Positions 1 through 11,053 of a stretch of 64,000 bases of DNA are shown one piece after another; the stretch's first letter is position 1, and each line of letters begins with the position of its first letter. The notes under the pieces are model-generated. The model saw only the letters and a program-made list of their open reading frames with translations, had not been told where the DNA came from and did not search any database. The DNA is taken from contig NC_133479.1 of NCBI RefSeq assembly GCF_025370935.1, forward strand, positions 14,623,213-14,687,212, read 5' to 3'. The stretch is from Choristoneura fumiferana. Its lineage: Eukaryota > Arthropoda > Insecta > Lepidoptera > Tortricidae. Both the position numbers and the translations under genes were made by a program.

Positions 1-1567
1 TCCCACAGCTATCTGCAGAGCAATGTAAAGACGAGTGTACACGCGGCCGGCAGCCCGGTGGTCGCGCTGTCGCCTGCTAACGCGTCGATAATGGCGGTCA
101 TTACACGTCATGCCAGACATTCCAGCACCGGGCAGTCAAACAAGACCTATATTACGTGCGAAGTTTCAGCCTGATAATGTTTCGTCAAAAAATATGATGC
201 AAATAAAAGTCGCGATCAGTTCTGGAAATTAGATAACTAAAATCACGTTCGAACTACCCTAAATACTCTAGGTACTCTACATTGATAAGGTGTCCCTACT
301 GATTTTGGCCCGGTTCGTGAGGATGCTACCCAGACTGTGGCTAAACATTTTCGTACAAGATAAAATGAAAAAGTATACCCAATATTTATATGCGCTTGTT
401 TTAGATATTTGCCTTCGAAAGATATATTTAAGTAATAATATTTACCTAATTTTTAACGAATAAGGACGATTTTTTTTTAACACAATATTTGTTCCAAATT
501 TAATGCTCTACCATTTTGTAATAAATGTTAGCATCACTGGAACTATAGAAACCGAGATAATCGCAAAAAACTGACTTCTTTGACATTTGACCTTAAATAA
601 CTTACGACGCGGACACGAGATTTTGTGAGACTTTTGAGACAACATTTAGGACACCAAAATGAAGCTGTATACGAGTTTCCAGCTTATTATCTCACATTCC
701 GAAGTGAATCTCCTAATATTACTGGCTTAAAAATAAGACTGTATATATAACATTTTACCACACTTTCAAATGATTTGCCATGCCAAGTTTCCTACAGCGT
801 AAACCCCTTTACACCCCTGTTGATTTTATTATAGAAATGGAGTACAGCTAACAGGTAGCAGTTTTACAGTTTGTAAGTAAGGGCTACCGATAATAAGCAG
901 ATCTTACTAGACCTTAGTAAAAGAATCCTTACAAGTGGCTGATCTAGCTAGGCGGCACGCGGTGTTGCCTGCGCGCGCGCCATAATTGCGCGCCGGTTAA
1001 CGCGGCCGCAGTCTAATGTGCGGTGTCGCGGAATGTAGCACTTTCCGCGTTAACGAGCCTGTATCACCGCCCCATCACGCACATCCTACCATAGTTGAGA
1101 CGAGCCGCAACCTCCGCTGTTTTATTTTTCACTGCTAACATCTATTTGTGGTAATGCGCAACTCATTTTACTACCTGACGCATGGTATGACCAATCGGAC
1201 GGGTTACAAGTGTTACAACTCAATTCACATGTTCAGTTCATATCTCGAGTTTACACAGTGCGTGTTCAGAATACGGGTCATTCTACTTTTCTTTGACCAG
1301 TATTTTTTTTAATGTGTTTTTCAATTTTTTTTTTACAAAAACGTTAAAGTGTTTGGTATATCCTTAATCATTTAAATAGGCACATAATTAAGCTTACATT
1401 TAAAATTATCACTACATATAAAAAGCAATCATTATTATCTATAAAGTAGGTAACGTAGTGGACATGCATGTCCCCACCATTTGTATGGAAATTGGTGTAT
1501 TTACCGCTGAGTTACCAATTTTTCCCACAAAATTTCTATAAATGTAATGTTTTCTTGCTTTAAAAGA
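1..1567. other. No gene seen
   Basis: AT-rich DNA with no convincing exon. It holds a short CpG-rich patch near 955-1030 and a perfect 14-base palindrome, GGACATGCATGTCC, at 1460-1473. No repeat family was recognised. Confidence 0.6.
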
Positions 1568-1715
1568 TTAAGGGGCTGTTTCACCATCCATTGATTACTG
1601 TTAACTGGCGGTTAAATGTGATGCCGTCTCTATTTGTTTTGTTCGAATATAAGGAGACGGCATCACATTTAACCGTCAGTTAACACTAATAATGGATAGT
1701 GAAACAGCCCCTTAA
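1568..1715. mobile_element. Palindromic MITE with TTAA ends (piggyBac-like target)
   Basis: A 148-bp almost complete palindrome. Both ends read TTAAGGGGCTGTTTCAC, and the two arms pair for about 60 bp with a few mismatches through GCCGTCTC, leaving a short loop near 1630-1650. TTAA at both ends fits the TTAA target duplication of piggyBac-type transposons, so this is most likely a non-autonomous MITE mobilised in trans. It has no coding capacity. TTAA could belong to the inverted repeat rather than the duplicated target, so the superfamily is inferred while the palindrome is seen directly. Confidence 0.85.
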
Positions 1716-3185
1716 TTTAGTTATTTCAGTTTTTATTTAAGTTATTTACACTTGAAAAAATCACCAGGTATGCCTTATATTTCACAAAAGATTAATGGCT
1801 ACTTAAAAGTAGAATGTCCCATTTACTTTATTAATTTGTAAAATAGTTCGTTTTTCCATGGCCGTGAAATACAATTTGGTAAACATTAATTGAAGTCAGG
1901 CGCCTAATACAAAGAAGGGAAAGCAATTTCGCGAAGTGATAACGGCGCCGGATTTCTGGTACGTCAATGCGAGACGTACCTTCGCCTTCATTACCAACAC
2001 TAATAAATCAAAATAATAACAGCGTAAAAGATAGCGAATGGAAAATCAAGCGCCGCGCGGGTGATTTATGCCGGTAATTTTCCGGGCGGTTGCTAAGTAA
2101 ACTCGTGATTTTTCTTTATGCACACGCGTAATTAGATAATTCTTGAATTTCCCTGAGACGCGCACCAGGACGCGGGGAAATTTTAATTTACGTTCCTCAT
2201 GAAAATTACCGGTGTGTTTGAAGTGTCAGGCACATAAAAGAAATCTAATTTGCTTCAATTTATTTCTCGCCGTAACAAGGTGTACCTACCTACCTTGATT
2301 ACTTATTTTATAAAGTCGTCATAATTTTGATATTCTTAATAAATTGTGTCTACCTACACCGCGTCGGGATATTTTATTACGGCTACCACTAAGCTGTAAG
2401 GTCTTTATTTATAATACGTGGATTAATAAAGCACACAAGCTGTGAATTAATAACCGGTCAAGGACCGCTCCCCGGCCCGTGCTCGTATTAATTTCTGTCA
2501 CAGGTTTAATTGCTTACCTCTGGCTTAAGCTTAATAAATTCGAAGACAGACAATGAAACGCGACGCCAAAAAATACTCGGCCAGGGCGCGCTCGACCAAA
2601 AAAAGCACGGATTTTAATTTATAAAAGACAGGACAAACGATTAATAATTTATTTGTATCCTCCGTTTCTTGCGCGAGAGGAGTCGAGCGTTAAAAACAAC
2701 CGTTAAAACCGGCGACTTTGTATACCTCGCGCTTAGCCCGAAATGCCAATTGCGGGTAGACACAAGTATACAGCGAGCCGGAATGTCGCTTTAAAAAACC
2801 CGCAAATAAATAAATCGCGTCGCACGCACCAGCTGCACAAAAAAACGTCCACCATATTCGATTCTTTAATGTGATTAAAAAAAATAGAAGTAAGCAGAAG
2901 CTGGCTCCGATTGAAAATGAATGAGGGCGAGCGCGATAGTGGAAATTAGCATTGAGGTAGGATTCAGGAGCGGCCTTTGTGCGATCATATCGAGGTGTAT
3001 TCTTTGCGCTTTTTACGGCGGCGCAGGCGCGGACGGCTCTCGCTCCCTATTGCGACCCTGCCGCCTTTTTGTTGCAGATAATTACAATTGTCACTTAGAA
3101 ATTTTTTAGATACATATCTATCTTAGTTTGGTATAATAGTATATCAGAACTGTAAAACGGTAGGAGAAACGTAACTAATCTTTTA
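1716..3185. other. No gene seen; possible conserved noncoding DNA
   Basis: No coding signal. The segment has many TAATTA/ATTAAT-type words and CpG-containing blocks (for example 1920-2200 and 2560-2900), which is common in regulatory DNA near insect developmental genes. That reading is only an impression. A 62-codon ORF at 2921-3109 has no recognisable features. Confidence 0.4.
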
Positions 3186-3262
3186 AAAGTCAAAGTCAAA
3201 ATATCTTTATTCAATTTAGGCTGAAACAAGCACTTTTGAATATCAAAAAAATCAACCACCTT
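3186..3262 (-). mobile_element. LINE 3' tail fragment, (TTTGAC)n type
   Basis: On the minus strand the sequence ends in AATAAAGATATTTTGACTTTGACTTT, a polyadenylation-like AATAAA followed by a short tandem tail typical of some lepidopteran non-LTR retrotransposons. It matches the fragment at 49401-49625 over its first 60 or so bases, including the CAAGTGCTTGTT region. Only the extreme 3' end is present, which is usual for 5'-truncated LINE copies. Confidence 0.65.
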
Positions 3263-5613
3263 TTGAAGATGCAAACAAGTTTTTCTGCAGTAACTCTTCA
3301 GGCAAATTGATGCCTGAAATGCTTGCTATTACCTGCTTATCACAGCGAAAATATACGGTGGAGGAAAAATATACGTATGTATTAACATTTGAATAACCAG
3401 GGGTATATGAGCTCTGCTTTGTAGTCGTTAACAAGCACATAGATCGTAACCCGACGCCGTTGCGCTCGATCTGCTGAATCCTAAACACCAAACCGGTGAG
3501 ATTAGATCAGTTGTGACGCGAGTGGTCAGCGGGGCCCATAAATTAGCGATTACGCATACATTCAATAATAACCGCAACAATGGGATTGAATGCAGATGAG
3601 CCGCGGCGCGGCCGCTCGCTCCGGAGCGCGCGATCGACATTTGTATGCGATATCTAAACGCACAATTGGATGCCGGCGCGAGTGTTCGCGCTAATGGTAC
3701 ACTATCGTAGGATCGCCGCGCTGCTGAGAAGTGGCGACCGCCGCGGAATACGGACCACACGGCGGTTTACTGCACACAATAAATAAATAACGTTAATCTT
3801 ATTGCCCGCCTGAATATTTCCTACTAATAGTTAACTGGCGTCCAGCTTTTGTTGACGTTCAGATACGTCGCGCAAGAAACGCCGCGTAATTACGCATCAA
3901 AAGACGGTAGGACCAAGGAATGGTCTATTTCTTGTGCTATTAGCCTCTGTTTACGGAAAATAGGCTCAAGCGATTGAATAAGCTAAATTGCTCCCATTCT
4001 GCCCGTAGTGGTGGTAGAATATAATGCATTAACAAAACTTTACCTTCAGTTCATAAATGGCAAAAGTAGAAAAAGGTACCAGGATACTTAAACACATTAA
4101 GTATTTCTGAAGTAAAGTTCCTTTTCTCCTAAGTTAGGAATAAAATTAATGTTTAAAAGAAAAGGTAAATGAGGAACTTGAGACAAAGTCCCCTTTGTTG
4201 AACGTAAATGGGAACGAAATATGAGAAGTAATTATTGCTAACAAAAACGAGCAGTTAAGAGTTAATGTGAAAAGATAAAGTATTTAACAGGCGAGACCGA
4301 ATATAATTACATTGCGTTATTAACTCGCGATTTAAGAAGGTCGCGGTAATTAATGTTTGCAATAACAATCACGGTAATGTCAAGCGAGAGACGTTTATGG
4401 AGATATTTGCATGTGAAGGTCCTTTAATCATACACGTTTCGGAGTAACTTTTTATATTAACAATAAAAATGTTGTAAGGCATAACTTAAGTTATCTTTAA
4501 CCTTAAAACAGGGAATTTAAAATTTACTGTCAAAGAAGTAGCGAATCAGGTAACTTGTACATATTAATCTTTATCTTTGTTCATGGGAACTTTTAAATAA
4601 TTTAAGTTTAATATTTCGATTTCATTGCATAGGCAAATTCTTAAAAAAAACCGCCTTAGCCTTTCGGTTCCGGGGTGACATGAATTGCAGGGGCGAATAA
4701 TAGGGTATTGGTAAGTACTAGGTGTAGGTATTAGGCAATATTTGGCTAATTTATGGATTGAATAACATAAACTCGTAGACCATAAACTAGGAGACAATAT
4801 TGTTTCATGAGTTTTCTGAGCAACCTATTATAGCATTCATACTTTCAGAAGTTGTCAAAAGCAGCATCATTTTCGACTACATGATTCTCAATTAAATATT
4901 GAATAATGACATACTTGCTTAGAAAGTTGAATTTACCACTGTACTAAATTACGATTAATAATTTGCATGCATTTGCAACGGTAGTCACGTACGTACAAAT
5001 GAACATTACAGTAATGATACGTTTGCAATGCGATAATCTTCGAGAAGAGTAACGTATTGATTCTAGCACTGTACTTGTGATACAGTTGGATCTGCTTGAA
5101 AGCTCACGAGATTCATCTCCATCTCTCGCTCGCTTCTTTGAGGAGTGACAGTGACACATACAAAATTGGTCGCGGTTATCAAGTGTGAGTACTGAATATA
5201 ACGGCGTGTGCATAATTTGGCCAATGATTGAGTGCCCATAAAACGTAATGAGGTGCCGGCAAATTGGTGCCCGATCGCTGTCATCGAACCCGGTGACGAG
5301 GTTTCAATTACGTATTTTGTTAGCCGTATTGTATTCCAATGGAAAACACTTGCGAGGGTCATCAGCATGGCAAAAATTGGCATTGGAGTGCAAGCAGTTT
5401 CAATGTATCGTGTTGTTTAGTACAAAACAGAATTAAGTACATAACAGCTTCGAGTCACCTTCCGTGACCCAACCAAAACAGTGGATTCGTTTTTCACAAC
5501 ATGATGACTTCTACCTAACGGTTTATCACTTAGTAGGTTTTGTTAAAATAATCCAAGTTTTAAAAGTATCCGGAAGTTAACACCACTTTCATTACAATCT
5601 AAGTTTTATTAGG
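3263..5613. other. No gene seen
   Basis: ORFs on both strands between 3250-3760 and 4940-5440 overlap one another in different frames, carry no recognisable domain and sit in CpG-containing blocks. I treat them as chance ORFs. A CpG-rich block at 3490-3770 could be regulatory. Nothing else was recognised. Confidence 0.5.
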
Positions 5614-5751
5614 TACAGTCAACGTAATAAATAAGTGATCAGTTTTGTACCTTGTCGCTTTTAGTCGGTACACAATTTCGTATGGCTTTTCAAACATGGT
5701 GTTAAAATTACAAGGTACAAAAGTGATCACTTATTTATTACGTTGACTGTA
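5614..5751. mobile_element. TA-flanked MITE, Tc1/mariner type
   Basis: A 138-bp element with terminal inverted repeats of 42 bp that differ at one base. The ends read TACAGTCAACG and CGTTGACTGTA. TA at both outer ends fits the TA target of Tc1/mariner transposons. The interior is about 54 bp with no coding capacity, so it is a deletion-derived, non-autonomous element. The near identity of the arms suggests a fairly young copy or continued pairing/conversion between arms. Confidence 0.85.
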
Positions 5752-6592
5752 AAACATAAGCGAATGAAGCACTTTTTTTATGAAACGAAGTAGGTACAGT
5801 TATTTATTTCAGTATTTAATTGTAAAACTAAATAATCCTATTAGGTACTTGTGAAACAAATATTTCGTATTTTTAAATTATGTTTTTTTAAACAAAAATT
5901 CTGATAATGATAATACTACAACTATTATAACCCAAAAATGATGTAGCTAAATTTTAACATCAAATCAAGTAAACTTTTGTTGGCATTGCGATCGGATCTG
6001 ACAAAAATGCTATGGTTATTGCTATTGTATGTAATGGAACCATGCTCGAATTTTGAACAATTGCCAATTGATTTGAACCATATGTGGTATCGGGCCAATT
6101 AGCACGCGCCCGATTGAAATGCGTTACTCCCGAATAACTAATTAATGTAGTCGTTCTATTTACCTTTATATACTTGTTAATAGTTAATACCTTAAGTTCT
6201 ATGTGTTGGTTACTTATGACGATCGAATTGGCTATTAGTGACGAAAAATGAAAAAGTTTTGAGATTTCGTTATCTGTGTGGGTCAGAATCACAAATTTGT
6301 GTGTATGTGTGACTCCCGATTCGCAGAAAGAAACATTTCTGTAATTGGTGTTATCCTAAGCCGTAGCCTAAAGGTATGTCCAAAACTAAATACCTGTTAT
6401 CAATTAGGTATCAGAATAGAAATGAGTTAAAACGTCAATTTTACACAATGTATGATATATTTCTGTTATCAATGGTAGGGTGTGCAAATAAAGAACAGTT
6501 GCGAAGTATTTGTTGATAGAACAGTCAAACGTATATTCTTTCGAAAGACAAAAGACTATTGCCTGAGAAAAGTTAATGACATAACCTAACCA
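5752..6592. other. No gene seen
   Basis: AT-rich sequence. An ORF of 110 codons on the minus strand at 5960-6292 shows no domain or splice context and is not called. Confidence 0.5.
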
Positions 6593-6818
6593 ACAAAAGG
6601 TTGGAAAACCCCCGACTTTGTCACTTCAAAGTCCAATATTCAAAAACGGCTGAACCGTTTTAATAAAACTTGTCTAAGAACCATCGCTAGAAACCCTGGT
6701 TTCAAATAAAAAAAACCGCATTCAAATCGGCCCATCTGTTTAAGAGCTACAGTGCAACAGACAGACACACATAGCGGTCAAACTTATAATACCCCTCTTT
6801 TTGCGCCGGGGGTTAAAA
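6593..6818 (+). mobile_element. Interspersed repeat with CCCCCG/CGGGGG ends
   Basis: The segment starts GGTTGGAAAACCCCCGAC and ends TTTTTGCGCCGGGGGTTAAAA, so the ends form a short imperfect inverted repeat. The end block CTCTTTTTGCGYCGGGGGT is familiar from lepidopteran genomes, and a diverged relative ends near 26395 (CTCTTTTTGCATCGGGCGT). The phrases CCCATCTGTTTAAGAGCTACAG and GGTCCATCATTTTGAGAGCTACA are also shared by the two. Class is uncertain (MITE or LINE 3' end). No coding capacity. Confidence 0.6.
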
Positions 6819-8742
6819 TCAGGCAAGTTTGTTACGTAAACAATCATGTTATAGAACTCCAATGTAAAGTCGATTAACGACCATTAATACAGTGGCAGAT
6901 TACAGTAAACAATACAAATATGATAAATACAAAACTATTTTATAAATTTTTATAAAGGTACTGATATCAAATAAATAAATCATGATCAATGCGCACTGCT
7001 GTGCTAACGGTACTTTCTATTCGCATTACAATTGTGAACGGAGCATACCAATAAGCCTATTCAGTCTTCCCAGGTAAATACTATAAATAACCTAATCTCA
7101 TATTTGCTATATAGATAGAGTAATTGTTTAATATATAACCTGTGGCAACTTTGATGGTCAATGTTTGATGTCATTGTTTACAATGTAAGTTTTATTGTAC
7201 CGTTTGTGCCCAAATACATAAATAAATAAATAAATATGTGATTTCTACGGAGGACTTGAATTGACATTAAATTAGCTGTCAAATCAAAATCAAATTCAAT
7301 TTGTGTAAATGAGGATGCCCCTACATTTCCGTGTGTTGACACTGATAAAATCAATTCTGTCAAGTGTCATTCATTTAAAATATGTTCGTTTAAATATTTT
7401 TGTCAGGAAACGGGCGTGTATGGAGCCCAGTGCTTATTGCCTCATACACTTACAACCCGGCCTTGATTATATCCTGGAGAAAATTTACTGGGGTTTATAG
7501 GAAATTAGATTTAGAAAGCGTTAATAGTACCGGAATGTAATATTGATTAAGTACTTTATAGAAATTATAAATGAGAATCTTAGCATGATCTTACTTCTTC
7601 TTTTATTAATGTATTTGTATTTGTAACTCGAATTAATTGCACAAAATATGGTTTTCATGAGAGGAAAAAGCAGGATTGTATTGTTTGAACTACGTTTAGC
7701 GGTAACATACGCATTTTTATTCTAGAAGCAATTGGTTTAACAGAGCTCAAAATGTCATGTGTTTAATTAGGTATACATTTTTGGTATTCCCTAATTTGCA
7801 TCAATTCAAATTGGTATGGACCGCATCAGTACGTAAGCGGGCTGACACGACGACACCAAATCGACGTACGGGCATGCAAATCAAAGGCGCGGGTCGCACC
7901 GCGGTCCTCTTGAGCCGACGAAGTAGCAAGTGATAAATAAAACGTAATTGAGAGACGGAAACAGCCAATGAGTAAATCTCGTCCGTCAATTTATTTAAAT
8001 TATTTATTAGTGGCCGGCTATAGACACCCGCCGTGATCGTTTTCAGAGCTCCGAGCCCGGACGCGACCAGTGATTATCCGGACAGCTGGAACATCGACAT
8101 CGATGTTTGTTTAAGAATGATATTAGGTACATATTATGGTAACGTCGAGGACACATGCGAAACTTCTGGAAACGGCTGGACACATACACACGTAGTACTG
8201 TAAATTTTATTGTAATGTAGATGTAAAGATGTGTAACGACGTGTTCATAATTTATATTTTATTCTCAGTAAGTAGTATGAAAATCTGACATAGAAATATT
8301 TAATGTCTTATAACTAAGAACTACTGGCTGACAATTGAACTCGGTATTGAACCCAGTTCAATTTATCGATAGAACGTTATCGACTAATTGAAAGCGCAAC
8401 GGCCAGTATCTGAATTAGTTAATTTGTGCATACACGACACAATGGATGAGGAAATAATATACTCATACATACTTACAGCTACCGGGAGTGTAATTGGCGT
8501 AATTGGACGAATCTGGACGCACTTAATAATGCCCAATTGTAGTGATTCAAATGGCAATTCATCGTTTGTAAAAGAAATGATTCATTACTTTTAAATCAAA
8601 AAGTTTGATGGCGTATTTGTTACAATGAGAAAAGACTATTCTCAAGAGAGCCGTACTTACTTTATATTTAGGTACACATGTAAACTCACATTACGTCAAA
8701 AGGGCTAGTAATAGTACAGTAGTGTCTTCAAATGATACGTAC
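6819..8742. other. No gene seen
   Basis: Contains a short (AAAT)n run at 7219-7235. ORFs at 7178-7500, 7801-7989 and 8388-8594 have no recognisable domain. A GC-rich patch at 8010-8110 contains the palindrome ACATCGACATCGATGT but no exon signal that I trust. Confidence 0.5.
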
Positions 8743-8933
8743 CCATTAATATCGGTGATGGACCAGAAATGCCGGAGAACAGCCTTGGCTAGGAGGTACC
8801 ACACTTGCGTCCAGACCCAGGTGGACTTATCGATGGAAGCCGACAAGAACGCCTTAGTGTCTTCATCAGGGTCCAGCTGACGAAACTTCTGCAAGAGCTG
8901 CGGACTGAGGCGACTCTTGTCAACCCGGTACCA
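8743..8933 (-). CDS. Internal coding exon of an unidentified gene
   Basis: On the minus strand a pyrimidine-rich tract ending TTGTTTTTGCAG leads directly into an open frame of 63 codons plus two bases, followed by the donor GTACGT. The exon therefore starts in phase 0 and ends in phase 2 (191 nt). The peptide starts WYRVDKSRLS, continues through QLDPDEDTKAF, and ends in a tryptophan-rich amphipathic stretch with VWTQVWYLLAK and LRHFWSITDIN. Codons favour G/C at third positions, unlike the AT-rich flanks, which supports real coding sequence. It has no transmembrane-length hydrophobic run and no cysteines. I do not recognise the family, and no second exon could be paired with certainty. The nearest phase-compatible candidates lie upstream on the same strand (18.9 and 30.4-32.7 kb). 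Confidence 0.8.
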
Positions 8934-10460
8934 CTGCAAAAACAATAGAGTCCTTTGAAGTAGAACATTTGTTTAATATTTCGAGTAGTTTCAAATAACA
9001 TTAATATCAAACAGATATGACCTAAAGTGGCCATTGTCTGACTTAGTAAATTCGTAATAACAATAAACGGGCGCTAAAGAGATTCAAATGGAACATTACT
9101 CAGGTATTAGTAATGGCATGATTTGAGCATTGCGAACATAATCATGACGTTATTGGACCATTCATTCCAAAGTTTATACATTAAGCACAAACGATTGTGC
9201 TTCGAACTACAAATCGATGTTTAACAACCCATGCCTCGGAGCTCTTAATGAAAGTGTACAAAAAGAGTAATTCAAGTGCAAATAAGAGAGTGGACTATGA
9301 AAGGAGCGTATAGCTCGTCACCCGTTGTGTGTTTAAGTCCGCCGCCGCGGCCCTACAAAGGGCAATGCAGCCGCTGTTAATTTCACGCTGCCTCAAATTA
9401 ACATTTCTTTACGCCACAGAATAATAACGAATTAAAAAACTTCTCGCCTCTACATGCGGCCGTAATGACAATGTGCGAGAGGGACGCCGAGAACTCATCA
9501 GGCCGACTTAATTAATGCCCAATCTGTCTTTATATTAAAAATCGAAGTGAGACGGCTGTGTGATGAAAAAGATAATTATCTAAAACCGGTAGTCGAAACA
9601 ATCGTCACGGCGCGTCGGGCGGTTGGTGGGAGCAGCTAAGCTATTCAATTTTTATTATGACTTTGATACTATACGCGGGGCTATAAACAATATCAAAGTG
9701 ATAAAAGTTTAAGTACCAGCTTACTGACACCTATATGTTTCTGGCTCGTCTAGACTTACGTCGAATTGAGATGCAAAAATGTTTCCTTATTCCTTACCAG
9801 CCCCACTCACGCACGGAAGACGTCGGATTAATTTAGTTGATCAATTTACACATTTTATGGTGCACATTGTTATTCTTTTTTAAGAGTTGTTTTAATAATT
9901 TGCAAAATTGTTTATAAAAGGAAACGACAGGCATCTGGAAGTCTCTTTAGAAGGTTCACAAATACCATCAGTGCAACATTATTGCGACGTATCGCTTTAA
10001 AGTAATGTAAAAACAGAGTGGGAATAAATATTTAGTATCGAATACTGATAGCGAATCACGTTGGTGATTATGCAATGCGCCGTCTTTACATTTAAAATAG
10101 TCTGCATCGGAACTAAGGGATTCGACAAGGCGAAGGCGAATTATCCAGACGGAATACAAATCGTGGAAAATTTCGAATGCCGGGCTCGTTGATGATATTC
10201 TGAAGTTTAAGGATTGTTTGTGTCACTTATTTCTAGATTTTTATCAATAACTCGAACGTTAATTTAAATAGTTTGTTATTGTTGGCGACGATTATCTACC
10301 TGTTTAGCTTTTTATCAGAGTTTTGTGCAAGTTTTTTATTGTGAGTGATTTACTAAAACTTCGCAATGGTAATTTTTGATATAGTCGAATCATCATTATG
10401 TATGTGTCAAACCACGCACTGTGGATGGCATTGCATTATAATTGTTCCAAATTGAATACA
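8934..10460. other. Intron or intergenic DNA, no further exon seen
   Basis: If the 8743-8933 exon is real, this is part of its upstream intron. A CpG-containing block at 9300-9620 with TTAATT-rich words has the look of conserved noncoding DNA. No repeat was recognised. Confidence 0.4.
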
Positions 10461-11053
10461 TAGGGTAAGTCCGGGGTAGATGGCCATAGTTTTTATTAAA
10501 ACCAATAAAAAAAAAGAGAATTTATGCGCTACCATGGGAATCTATATAATTATTTACACTTTAAATAATTAACTTTGGAATGTCAAGCCAGTAAGTCAGA
10601 ATTTCTAATAATCGTACGAAATATAAATAAATAAAATATATAGTTGGCCATCTCTCCCGAAGTGCCCGGGTGGATGGCCAATATGGCCATAGCAGTAGGG
10701 GTAAGATGGCCATATCACATTTCTAGGTTTAGTGTAGTTTTTGGTATATATTTTGATATCTTTTTTTAATAGGAATACGTGTCGCCAAACCCAGTATAAT
10801 TTTCATGTGTCCAAATCTGGCACTCTTTGCATTGAAGCCAGTCTTCGACGAGAACTGTTTTTAATTTTTTTTTGCTATACCCATGAATGATGTCATTGTT
10901 GTTTACATGCTGTTTCTTAGTTTCGACTGGTAACATAATTCATGGTACATTGTCAGTACTTCCTGATACTTTTCAGAAAACTTCTACTTATACAATCATT
11001 ACATACTGAATTAAATTGGCCATCTCTCCTTTTTCCACGGGCGCGATGGCCAT
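10461..11053. repeat. Segment with clustered GATGGCCAT motifs and two hairpins
   Basis: The core GGCCAT (or its complement) within an ATGGCCA context occurs at 10479, 10644, 10673, 10683, 10705, 11016 and 11045. Two hairpins share the left arm TTGGCCATCTCTCC: 10644-10681, closed by GATGGCCAA, and 11016-11053, closed by GATGGCCAT. The pieces GGGTAAGTCCGGGGTAGATGG (near 10463) and GGGGTAAGATGG (near 10699) also resemble each other. This looks like an old non-autonomous DNA transposon with subterminal repeats, but true ends and a target duplication were not found. Confidence 0.5.

Noticed and set aside
1460..1473. Perfect palindrome GGACATGCATGTCC as a p53-type site
   Set aside because: The half sites do not fit RRRCWWGYYY in either register, and one 14-mer palindrome in 64 kb is not notable.
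5232..5436. Paired ORFs on both strands as exons
   Set aside because: Three overlapping frames in both directions, no recognisable peptide, no splice consensus at either side.
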